12,575 nt of DNA from an uncultured Akkermansia sp. GTDB lineage: Bacteria; Verrucomicrobiota; Verrucomicrobiia; Verrucomicrobiales; Akkermansiaceae. A program made the position numbers and the translations under genes. The stretch spans positions 1 to 12,575 of the forward strand of contig CAJGCY010000070.1 in NCBI GenBank assembly GCA_904501955.1. Reading direction: 5' to 3'. The notes under the pieces were generated by a model. The model had not been told where the DNA came from. It did no database searches and saw only the letters and a list, made by a program, of their open reading frames with translations. Of the stretch, positions 1-5,701 are shown piece by piece. Each line of letters starts with the position of its first letter. Position 1 is the first letter of the stretch.

Positions 1-70
1 CGCATTTGTTTTTGTGGCCTTTTCCCGGGGTTTGGGGCTTCGAGTCTTCGCTTTCTACGCCCTCACAGGC

Positions 71-114
71 CGCCCCTTACGGGGCTCCCGTCTTCGCGTC
101 TCGCTTCGCTCGCT
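71..114 (+). repeat. degenerate copy of intergenic repeat family
   Basis: A short hairpin (GCCCC-TTAC-GGGGC, 72-85) is followed by CTC and then by a tract ending TCTCGCTTCGCTCGC. The same order, hairpin then CTC then CGCTCGCTTCGCTCGC, occurs in the copy at 3691-3727. The middle GAATTC block and the AACTTCCGATTTATCG tail are missing, so this is a partial or diverged copy. With the copy at 161-220 it fills most of the gene-free first 305 bases. No promoter or RNA gene was recognised in the rest of that stretch. Confidence 0.4.
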
Positions 115-160
115 TGCTACGCCGTGGCAGGCCACCGCCGGACTATTTTATAGCGCCCCC

Positions 161-220
161 GGGGCTCTGAATTCCGCTCGCCTATGGCTCGCAATCTTTT
201 CTTCAACTTCCGATTTATCG
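161..220 (+). repeat. intergenic repeat copy R1 (60 bp)
   Basis: This 60-bp block matches the reverse complement of 3331-3390 at 54 of 60 positions without gaps. Its outer part also matches 3699-3744 in direct orientation. Shared blocks are CTCTGAATTCCGCTCGCC at the left and AACTTCCGATTTATCG at the right end. R1 lies downstream of the minus-strand ankyrin gene and R2 downstream of the plus-strand one, so the pair bracket both genes as inverted repeats. Function is unknown. Confidence 0.8.
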
Positions 221-240
221 AGCAGTACTTGGCGAAGGCT

Positions 241-268
241 ACCGCCCCGCGTTTATGCGCGGGGCGGT
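241..268 (-). terminator. strong GC hairpin, possible terminator of the minus-strand ankyrin gene
   Basis: ACCGCCCCGCG (241-251) and CGCGGGGCGGT (258-268) form a perfect 11-bp stem around a 6-base loop, starting about 38 bases past the stop codon of the minus-strand ankyrin gene. No U-tract follows on either strand, so this is not a textbook intrinsic terminator. It could be a U-less terminator, a 3'-end stabiliser, or part of the adjoining repeat. A weaker 6-bp stem (298-303 with 310-315) spans the stop codon itself. Confidence 0.45.
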
Positions 269-305
269 TGCGGTTGGGTTGCTCCACCCTGTGGGGCGGC
301 GGGGA

Positions 306-1409
306 TTATCCCGCCACTTTTTCTTGGGCTGCGTATTGCTTGGCTCTCTCTTGCAGCAGCTTGACAAGGTGCGAGTGCCCGGCAGCTGCAGCCACCCTGA
401 TACCCGGGGTCGGGTCGGCACCCCTCCACAACAAGAGGCGCATGTTGTAGATGTTGCCGAAGGCAACTGCCGCTGCCATACCCGTATTCGGGTCGGCGCC
501 GTGCTCCAGCAGCTGCTCCATGATGCCCGTGTGCCCCGCGGCGGCTGCTGCTGCCAGCCCCGCATTCGGGCCGGCGCCGAGCTCAAGCAAGAGCGTCACT
601 CCGCTCTTGGCTCCACGCTCGGCTGCCAAGGCAAGGGCTTTGTCGGCGTCCGCGCCGAACTTCAGCAACTGCTTGGCTGTTACCTTGCGGTAGGCTACGG
701 CTGCCTTTGCCAGCAAAGCGTCGGCATCCGCCCCCGCCTCCAGCAGCAGCCTCATCGTTGCTGCTTGGTTGGCGGCGGAGATTCCTGCGTTCGGGTCCGC
801 GCCGTGCTCCAGCAGCAACTTGAGGATGCTCTTGCGCCCCTTTTTCACCGCGAGGACAATCACGCTGTTCGGGTCCGCCCCGGCCGCCAGCAGCAACTTC
901 GCGCACTTGGCGTGCCCGCGCTCAACCGCGTACTGCAGGCTGCTCCTGCCCTCCACGTTTACAGCGTGGAGATTCGCCCCGGCGACCAGCAGCACCTGCA
1001 CGCACTCGGCGTGCCCGTGCCTGGCGGCGCGCATCAGGCTGGTTTCGCCATCGAGATCCGTCTTCTCCACCGCCGCCCCTCCTGCCAACAAGCGCTTCAC
1101 GCATTCCACGTGCCCGTTGTCGGCGGCGAACATCAGACTGCTCCAGTCGTCCCGGTCGGTGGCGTTTACATCTGCGCCGGCGTCCAGAAGCTGTTTGACA
1201 CAGCCGCTCTTACCCAAGAGGGCTGCCCACGACAAGACGCTCAGCCCACTCTTGTCCGTGCCGTTGGGGTCTACCCCTTTTGCAAAGGCAGCTTTGACGC
1301 CTTGTGCGTCACCACGTTGCATCGCCTGGATTAAGGCGTTGCTGAGTTCGGTTTGCTGTGTGCAAGAAGTTGCGACTTCGTTTTGGAATTCTGTGTTTTG
1401 GTTTGCCAT
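306..1409 (-). CDS. cytoplasmic ankyrin-repeat protein with mixed 33- and 26-residue repeats
   Basis: The product has 367 residues and is almost entirely ankyrin repeats, which are helical protein-binding scaffolds. The partner cannot be read from sequence. After a non-repeat lead of about 20 residues and a partial repeat come four canonical 33-residue units (about 45-77, 78-110, 111-143, 144-176) with GADVNATD-type turns. From residue 177 the period drops to 26 (177-202, then a 23-residue unit 203-225, then 226-251, 252-277, 278-303, 304-329, 330-355). The xDxxGxxxL turn is missing from these while GADPN and the helix pair remain. There is no signal peptide or membrane segment, so a cytoplasmic location is inferred. 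The ATG at 1409 is chosen because the region upstream is A/T-rich and non-coding, although no Shine-Dalgarno sequence precedes it. The gene diverges from another ankyrin gene. Long open frames on the opposite strand are shadows of its GC-rich codons. Confidence 0.9.
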   Translation of the reverse strand: MANQNTEFQNEVATSCTQQTELSNALIQAMQRGDAQGVKAAFAKGVDPNGTDKSGLSVLSWAALLGKSGCVKQLLDAGADVNATDRDDWSSLMFAADNGHVECVKRLLAGGAAVEKTDLDGETSLMRAARHGHAECVQVLLVAGANLHAVNVEGRSSLQYAVERGHAKCAKLLLAAGADPNSVIVLAVKKGRKSILKLLLEHGADPNAGISAANQAATMRLLLEAGADADALLAKAAVAYRKVTAKQLLKFGADADKALALAAERGAKSGVTLLLELGAGPNAGLAAAAAAGHTGIMEQLLEHGADPNTGMAAAVAFGNIYNMRLLLWRGADPTPGIRVAAAAGHSHLVKLLQERAKQYAAQEKVAG

Positions 1410-1444
1410 AGGAAAAGTGAGGTAAGTGAATACTCTCTATATAT

Positions 1445-1472
1445 ACTATAGTTCTGATTTGTGTTTAGTAAA
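1445..1472 (-). promoter_or_regulatory. candidate sigma70-type promoter for the minus-strand ankyrin gene
   Basis: Read on the minus strand, TTTACT (1472-1467) and TATAGT (1450-1445) are separated by 16 bases. The -10 ends about 35 bases before the ATG at 1409. The surroundings are A/T-rich (CTATATATACTATAG at 1437-1451). The -35 match is weak, so the call rests mainly on the -10 and its position. Confidence 0.35.
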
Positions 1473-1633
1473 TGGCTTTTGTTGAGAAATGAATGCTTTA
1501 TGTAAAATTGAGCTCTTTTTTGCGCCTTTTTTGGAGTAAAAATATTGTGTCATAATGCTAAAAAAAGTGAAAAAATATTGAAAAAAGCGACTTTTTGCCT
1601 CTTCCTCATAGCTGTATTTCCCGAACTAACGGC

Positions 1634-1662
1634 TTGCAAAGCGCCTCGGATTCTGATAGCAT
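1634..1662 (+). promoter_or_regulatory. candidate promoter for the exported ankyrin gene
   Basis: TTGCAA (1634-1639) and TAGCAT (1657-1662) are spaced by 17 bases, each matching four of six sigma70 consensus positions. The predicted start of transcription, near 1669, leaves a leader of about 30 bases before the ATG at 1701. No Shine-Dalgarno sequence is visible in that leader. The rest of the 1410-1700 intergenic region is A/T-rich with A-tracts, and I see no gene in it. Confidence 0.4.
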
Positions 1663-1700
1663 GGCACCGTAGCAATTTTACACGTTTGCCCCCCATTACG

Positions 1701-3248
1701 ATGAATCTGAGACCTTTTGTATGTTCTTTGCTTGTTGCCTTGGCCGGTGTATCTCCTCTCGTTTCCGCTGAGGTGCCGCAACAGCCGATTGTTACCGGCC
1801 CTGCAGCCGTATTAGATGCTGCGTTTCACGAGGCCGTGCTCAATTGCTTTCGCTCTTACCGCTATGATGATTCAGCCATGCGGGAAGTACTGCGCCGGGG
1901 GGCAAATGTCAATGCGGTGGATGCCGAGGGCAATAATGCGCTGATGCTGCTTATCAAGGCCGCAGATGGTCATAGCGAACACCGAATCCAAAGGGAGCAG
2001 TTCGAGTTCCTCCGCGATGCGGGGATTGACCTGCACGCCCGTAATAAGGCCGGCTTGAATGCCGCGGAGTTGAACTGTTGCCTGTATTGGCCTGATGATT
2101 TCCTGACTGAGGAGTTTGAACAAGCCGGTGTGCCGATAAGCCCGGGGGCTCGCTTGGCCGCCGCAGCGGCGGTGAGCAATGTGGCTGAGGTGGAGCGCCT
2201 GCTGCTGGCCGGGGCAGACCCGAATTTCAACCGCGCCTGTGCCCTGTCTCAATGCATGGGGATTATAACAGACGGACCCAAAAAGAACGAGGTTATCATT
2301 GCTGCTCTGCTGCTGCAAGCCGGTGCCGACCCGAACTTGAGGGGGGACAGGCTGATGATGCGTGCGGTGCTCAGCGATTATGCAGAAGACTTGGTGCCGC
2401 TGCTCTTGCAGCACGGGTTCCGTGTGCGGGATTGCGATGCGGAAACTACCGGCGAGTGGCTGGAGCATCTGCTGGCGCATCGTCTCCCTGCTAAGGTGGA
2501 AATCGTTAATCTGCTCATCTGTCACGGCGTGGAGCTGAATGATGAAAACTGGTACACCCCTTTCTTCTGCGATTTGGTCACAGATGGCCGCGGTAGCTAT
2601 CAGGATATGCAGCTTGCTCGCCACCTCATTGAGCTGGGGCTGGATGCCACCCGCGAGAACGAGGACGGCAAAACAGCCTACATGCTGGCTCGGGAGAAGA
2701 ATCTCGGCTTGGGTATTCAGCAGATTCTGGAGAACCCCCAGGCCGTGCTGGCAGAGTACCGTAAAAAGGCGCAAACCGTGGATGAGCTCGGCCGCACGCA
2801 GCTGATGCTGGCCGTGGCGGACCCTCACCTACCCGCCATTGAAGTGTACAAATGCCTCCGCGCAGGGGTGGATGTGAATGCCCGTGATGCCCAAGGCCGC
2901 ACCGCTCTTTTTTACATCAACTCTTTCTGCCCGCAAAAAGACCTGAAAGCAAAGCTGCTCATTGACGCCGGGGCGGATGTAAACGCCCGTGATGCGCAGG
3001 GGCTCACCCCGTTGCTCGCGCTGCCATACGTGCATGACCTCCCGATACCGCAGCAGTGTTCCTGCGCTCCCATCATCCGCTTGCTGGCGCAGGCCGGGGC
3101 GGATGTGAATGCCCGCGACAAAAATGGCTACACTCGCTTAGAGCTCATGCTGCGTCGCGGTGCCCGTAACCTGAGCCTGCACGATTGGGAATGCGTGAGG
3201 CTGCTCCAACAACTCGGCTGCTCTCCACGCCCCGAATGCTTGAAATAA
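1701..3248 (+). CDS. exported ankyrin-repeat protein
   Basis: The product has 515 residues. The frame is open upstream to a TTG at 1545, but the ATG at 1701 is preferred. It begins a clear Sec signal peptide (residues 1-23, hydrophobic core after MNLRPF, likely cleavage VSA|EV), and the upstream part reads as A/T-rich intergenic DNA with a plausible promoter. Ankyrin units run through the mature protein: GANVNAVDAEG (67-77), a degenerate middle region with GADPN turns near 171 and 208, and three strong units starting near 388, 423 and 465, each with DVNARD. The nucleotide sequence of these last three turns is also very similar, suggesting recent unit duplication. The middle has long insertions between helices and several cysteines (for example near 126-127 and 453-455), fitting a periplasmic or secreted scaffold. 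Its partner is unknown. It diverges from a cytoplasmic ankyrin gene and probably shares control DNA with it. Confidence 0.88.
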   Translation: MNLRPFVCSLLVALAGVSPLVSAEVPQQPIVTGPAAVLDAAFHEAVLNCFRSYRYDDSAMREVLRRGANVNAVDAEGNNALMLLIKAADGHSEHRIQREQFEFLRDAGIDLHARNKAGLNAAELNCCLYWPDDFLTEEFEQAGVPISPGARLAAAAAVSNVAEVERLLLAGADPNFNRACALSQCMGIITDGPKKNEVIIAALLLQAGADPNLRGDRLMMRAVLSDYAEDLVPLLLQHGFRVRDCDAETTGEWLEHLLAHRLPAKVEIVNLLICHGVELNDENWYTPFFCDLVTDGRGSYQDMQLARHLIELGLDATRENEDGKTAYMLAREKNLGLGIQQILENPQAVLAEYRKKAQTVDELGRTQLMLAVADPHLPAIEVYKCLRAGVDVNARDAQGRTALFYINSFCPQKDLKAKLLIDAGADVNARDAQGLTPLLALPYVHDLPIPQQCSCAPIIRLLAQAGADVNARDKNGYTRLELMLRRGARNLSLHDWECVRLLQQLGCSPRPECLK

Positions 3249-3330
3249 AACGACAGCTTCTCAATTGCTGAATAAAACTTTCATTTCAACCGCCTATAAT
3301 TATGGAAACTTCTAATAAGTCTTCTGTACC

Positions 3331-3390
3331 CGATAAATCGGAAGTTGAAAAGGAGTTTGCGAGCCGTAGGCGAGCGGAATTCAAAGCCCC
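3331..3390 (-). repeat. intergenic repeat copy R2
   Basis: This is the outer left arm of the palindrome. It is 54/60 identical to R1 (161-220) in opposite orientation. The six differences from R1 include changes in the polypyrimidine tract before TCAACTTCCGATTTATCG. Confidence 0.8.
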
Positions 3391-3698
3391 GTGGTAACGG
3401 GGCGACGGACGTTAGGCAGGGGTGGAGCGGCGAAGCCGCGGAACCCCTGTTAGGGTAAGAAATTTAAATGGAACCCAGGGAACCTGTGGTGACAGAATGC
3501 GTGGCTTAAATTGCCGTATCGACCACAAAACAAATGCTTTTAAAAAACCTGCCACCCCGGCTCGGAGCTTCGCTTCGCTACGGTCCTCGCCATTATATGT
3601 CACCACAGGTTCCCTGGGTTCCATTTCCTTTTTTTGTTGCTATACAGGGGTTACGTTCGCTTACGCTCACTCCACCGCCTAACGTCCGTCGCCCTAAA

Positions 3699-3744
3699 GG
3701 GCTCTGAATTCCGCTCGCTTCGCTCGCAAACTTCCGATTTATCG
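3699..3744 (+). repeat. intergenic repeat copy R3
   Basis: This is the outer right arm of the palindrome and has the same orientation as R1. It shares CTCTGAATTCCGCTCGC and AACTTCCGATTTATCG with R1, but has the shorter middle TTCGCTCGCA. It is preceded by the small hairpin GCCC-TAAA-GGGC (3691-3702), as in the other copies. Confidence 0.75.
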
Positions 3745-3777
3745 AACAGGGAGGGGGTATCAGCAGCATCACTTTAT

Positions 3778-4596
3778 CTACTCATCTACTACCTCCCCAT
3801 CAGGAGGAGGGGCTGCCCCACTCCTTCTCTCATATCGGAGCGCAATTTGCAGCAATCTTCTACGCAATGCATCCGGCAATGTGTCTCCTTGTCGACGGAG
3901 CTCATAACACTCTTGCGCCACGTGACCGGAGGAAACTTTCACCAGAATATCCCCTTTCTTATACAAAACCAATATTTCCCCGCATGAATCAAAATAATAC
4001 ACACCAAAACCATCAGTACCGGCAGGCTTATTGAACAGCGCTGCGTACGCCAAACAAGAGGAACGAACCGTCTCTAACGCTGCCGGACAGACACTCAGAG
4101 CACGCAAATTACGAATGCCGATTTTTTCTGACTCGCGTATTTTATCATCCCCGGAAGGCATCTTATACAAATGGCCTACCAACTCCGGTTTTTTCCTGGG
4201 TCTCAGAGTCACTGTCAACATCTTCTTTTCGCCATTCCTCAACACGACGGCGTACACCACATCACCGGCTCGTTTAGACTGCAAAAACAGCAGCAAATCA
4301 AGGCGGGTCCGCATGGGCTCAGCATTGATACTATACAGCAAATCCCCCTGCTGCATACCGGCCATTGCAGCAGGCGAATCAGCGTCCACGGATATCACGG
4401 AAAGCGGCTTACGGCGCACGGCCTCATCTCCATATGCCTGCAAGGCGTCCGCTTCCGTTTCACGTGCATGCACTCCCAAAATCACTTGACTATAAATCGG
4501 CACTACCTCCTCCTCATAGTCTCGATCCTCCGCTATACACCAGCAGGAACACCAAACTACTAACAGCAACAAAAAACGTAACGCGTTACACCTCAT
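3778..4596 (-). CDS. exported PDZ-domain protein, third gene of the sigma operon
   Basis: The product has 272 residues. Residues 1-22 form a signal peptide with a leucine-rich core (FLLLLVVWC) and likely cleavage after CIA. A PDZ-type domain follows at about 37-134, recognised by SPAAMAGMQQGDLLYSINAE and a following VVYAVVLRNGEKKMLTVTLR strand pair. PDZ domains usually bind C-terminal or exposed peptides. No protease catalytic domain is attached. The C-terminal half (about 135-272) has a strand-rich stretch (DGFGVYYFDSCGEILVLYKKGD) and is not recognised. The ATG overlaps the stop of the upstream membrane protein gene as ATGA, so translation is probably coupled. The context suggests a periplasmic sensor or partner that acts on the anti-sigma factor, but that is inference. 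Confidence 0.82.
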   Translation of the reverse strand: MRCNALRFLLLLVVWCSCWCIAEDRDYEEEVVPIYSQVILGVHARETEADALQAYGDEAVRRKPLSVISVDADSPAAMAGMQQGDLLYSINAEPMRTRLDLLLFLQSKRAGDVVYAVVLRNGEKKMLTVTLRPRKKPELVGHLYKMPSGDDKIRESEKIGIRNLRALSVCPAALETVRSSCLAYAALFNKPAGTDGFGVYYFDSCGEILVLYKKGDILVKVSSGHVAQECYELRRQGDTLPDALRRRLLQIALRYERRSGAAPPPDGEVVDE

Positions 4597-5006
4597 AAAG
4601 ATTTATTGTATATGATCAATTTGTACTGTCCCCCACGCACAGAGCCCCCGGCTGCAGCACCATGTTTTAGACGCTGCACGGCCATATCATCCGCGCTCAG
4701 AAAAACCTCAAAGGGAACCTCCTCTAGATGCTGCATGCTAACGACAGGTACAATTCTACCAGCAGGAGCATCTTCTTCTACATGGAAGCCCCACCACAGC
4801 CCCAGCAACAAAGCAGCACAAGCAGCAGCCCCACCGCACCACCACCGGCGGTAAGAAGGGCGCTTTGCAGCACCGGCGGCGTACAAATCGCCCAGCAGGC
4901 GAGCCGTCATGGCGTCATCCATCTTCACCTTGGGTTTGGCTCGGCGCACCATCCCCTCCAAGTCTTTTATGCTATTGTCTTTCATATCATGTTTATGGTA
5001 AATCAT
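4593..5006 (-). CDS. probable single-pass membrane anti-sigma factor
   Basis: The product has 137 residues. A charged N-terminal half (about 1-55) carries many Lys/Arg, then comes one transmembrane segment (about 57-76, CGGAAACAALLLGLWWGFHV) and an extracytoplasmic tail of about 60 residues. No zinc-binding HxxxCxxC anti-sigma motif is visible. The role is inferred from position immediately downstream of an ECF sigma gene and from the cytoplasmic-domain/TM/periplasmic-tail plan. The ATG at 5006 overlaps the end of the sigma gene by 14 bp. A second ATG at 4985 (MKDNSIKDLEG) lies 7 bp after the sigma stop and is an equally good start, shortening the protein by 7 residues. The 3' end overlaps the PDZ gene by 4 bp. 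Confidence 0.75.
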   Translation of the reverse strand: MIYHKHDMKDNSIKDLEGMVRRAKPKVKMDDAMTARLLGDLYAAGAAKRPSYRRWWCGGAAACAALLLGLWWGFHVEEDAPAGRIVPVVSMQHLEEVPFEVFLSADDMAVQRLKHGAAAGGSVRGGQYKLIIYNKSL

Positions 5007-5529
5007 TATCTTTCAGTACCTGCTCCAGCTGTGCCAGAGCCCTGTTGTAGCGGTCTCGCAGCGTGCCGGCGGGCACATGCAACAGCTCCGCCATGGCAGC
5101 AAAGGACATCTCCTCCCACAAATGCAGGGTAATCAAGCGGGCGAACTCCGGCGGCAGCTGACGTATAGCCCAACGCACGGCTGCAGCCTCCTCATCGTTA
5201 TCCTCCGTTGCATCAGCTTCGCAACTCACGTACAAACTCTCCGTTTTGCGGCGCCGCTCTGCGCTGCGCCACCGGCTTGTCGCCTCATTCATAATGGAAC
5301 GCAGGGTGTAGGCTTCCATCTCCTCCGCAGGCAACTGCACACACCCACTTGCCAGAGCCCGCCCCACCTTTTGCAGCACATTGCTGAGCACCTGCTCCGC
5401 ATCTTCCCCGCTGTGCAACTGCCCGCAGGCATAGCGCAGCAGGCGGTGACGCTCCCGCAGAAACCACTCCGCATACTGCTGCACGGCAGGATGCGCTTGC
5501 CCTCGTTTTCCCTCTTCTGCGTCTCTCAT
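4993..5529 (-). CDS. ECF-family RNA polymerase sigma factor
   Basis: The product has 178 residues, the usual size for an ECF sigma factor that carries only sigma2 and sigma4 domains. Sigma2 spans about 15-92, with FLRERHRLLRYACGQLHSGEDAEQVLSNV containing the DAE motif of region 2, then AYTLRSIMNEATSRWRS. Sigma4 spans about 115-172, with RQLPPEFARLITLHLWEEMS followed by a helix-turn-helix (FAAMAELLHVPAGTLRDRYNRAL). The ATG at 5529 is chosen over a start at 5628 because the extra 33 residues are Gly/Lys-rich, do not resemble a sigma2 domain, and would read through the promoter motif at 5536-5566. The spacing implies a transcript with almost no leader. It heads a three-gene operon and diverges from the RHS gene. 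The shared promoter motif suggests autoregulation and control of the RHS gene. Confidence 0.92.
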   Translation of the reverse strand: MRDAEEGKRGQAHPAVQQYAEWFLRERHRLLRYACGQLHSGEDAEQVLSNVLQKVGRALASGCVQLPAEEMEAYTLRSIMNEATSRWRSAERRRKTESLYVSCEADATEDNDEEAAAVRWAIRQLPPEFARLITLHLWEEMSFAAMAELLHVPAGTLRDRYNRALAQLEQVLKDNDLP

Positions 5530-5535
5530 CACCCT

Positions 5536-5566
5536 TATTAACGCCACCCATTTACCCTTTGAGCGG
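5536..5566 (-). promoter_or_regulatory. putative ECF-type promoter of the sigma operon
   Basis: Read on the minus strand, CCGCTCAAAG (5566-5557) and GGCGTTAATA (5545-5536) are separated by 11 bases. The identical pair with identical spacing faces the RHS gene at 5644-5674. The GGCGTTAATA box ends 7 bases before the sigma ATG, so transcription would begin at or next to the start codon. Reading the boxes as -35 and -10 elements is an inference. A shared activator site is the alternative. Confidence 0.65.
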
Positions 5567-5643
5567 CTGCACCCCCATTTTTTCACAATTTTACCTCCCG
5601 CTCCCCCTTTTTCAAACTTTTTTTGCAAAAAATCAAAATTTAT

Positions 5644-5674
5644 CCGCTCAAAGCTCGCTCGACGGGCGTTAATA
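5644..5674 (+). promoter_or_regulatory. putative ECF-type promoter of the RHS gene
   Basis: CCGCTCAAAG (5644-5653) and GGCGTTAATA (5665-5674) are spaced by 11 bases and repeat exactly the motif in front of the sigma operon. GGGT follows the second box here (one base closer than on the other side). The ATG of the RHS gene is 27 bases further on, leaving a leader of about 20 bases with no clear Shine-Dalgarno sequence. An A/T-rich tract just upstream, with the palindrome TTTTTTGCAAAAAA (5619-5632), could act like an UP element. Confidence 0.65.
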
Positions 5675-5701
5675 GGGTAGAAACAACAAATTTACTCAAA
5701 C

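Larger units (their letters stand above)
3331..3744. repeat. 414-bp imperfect palindrome in the intergenic region
   Basis: Two inverted arms enclose a central loop of 103 bases (3495-3597). Three long perfect matches anchor the arms in the same nested order: CGATAAATCGGAAGTT (3331-3346 with 3729-3744), GGGCGACGGACGTTAGGC (3400-3417 with 3677-3694), and a 29-bp block (3466-3494 with 3598-3626). Between them the arms differ by small insertions and substitutions. Smaller hairpins sit inside, for example GCCCCG/CGGGGC at 3386-3403 and GCGGC-GAA-GCCGC at 3427-3439. It lies between convergent genes (exported ankyrin gene and PDZ gene), so it could stop transcription from both sides. It could also be a non-autonomous mobile element (MITE-like). 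No transposase is present and no target-site duplication was identified. Confidence 0.85.

Noticed and set aside
255..1334. 359-codon open frame on the plus strand opposite the minus-strand ankyrin gene
   Set aside because: Its sequence is the antisense of regular GC-rich ankyrin codons (Gln/Leu/Val-rich, no family likeness), and the minus strand encodes clear ankyrin repeats with expected motifs.
1582..1596. AAAAAG-CGA-CTTTTT stem upstream of the exported ankyrin gene as a terminator or attenuator
   Set aside because: The stem is nearly all A-T and only 6 bp, lying in a generally A-tract-rich region upstream of the likely promoter, so it is probably compositional.
1872..2828. 318-codon open frame on the minus strand opposite the exported ankyrin gene
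   Set aside because: It is antisense to a well-supported ankyrin gene, with no recognisable domain and no promoter.
3302..3397. Small open frame of 31 codons (METSNKSSVPDKSEVEKEF...) running into repeat R2, preceded by TATAAT at 3295-3300
   Set aside because: The matching frame in R1 (minus strand) differs in five codons and every difference changes the amino acid, so there is no sign of selection on a peptide. R1 also has no start codon in that frame, and no Shine-Dalgarno or suitable -35 is present here.
3412..3682. Overlapping short open frames on both strands inside the palindrome
   Set aside because: They arise from the inverted-repeat symmetry, have biased composition and no ribosome binding site, and resemble no protein I know.
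3331..3744. CRISPR-like array in the repeat-rich intergenic region
   Set aside because: The repeats are inverted and nested, not tandem with regular spacers, and no cas gene is present.
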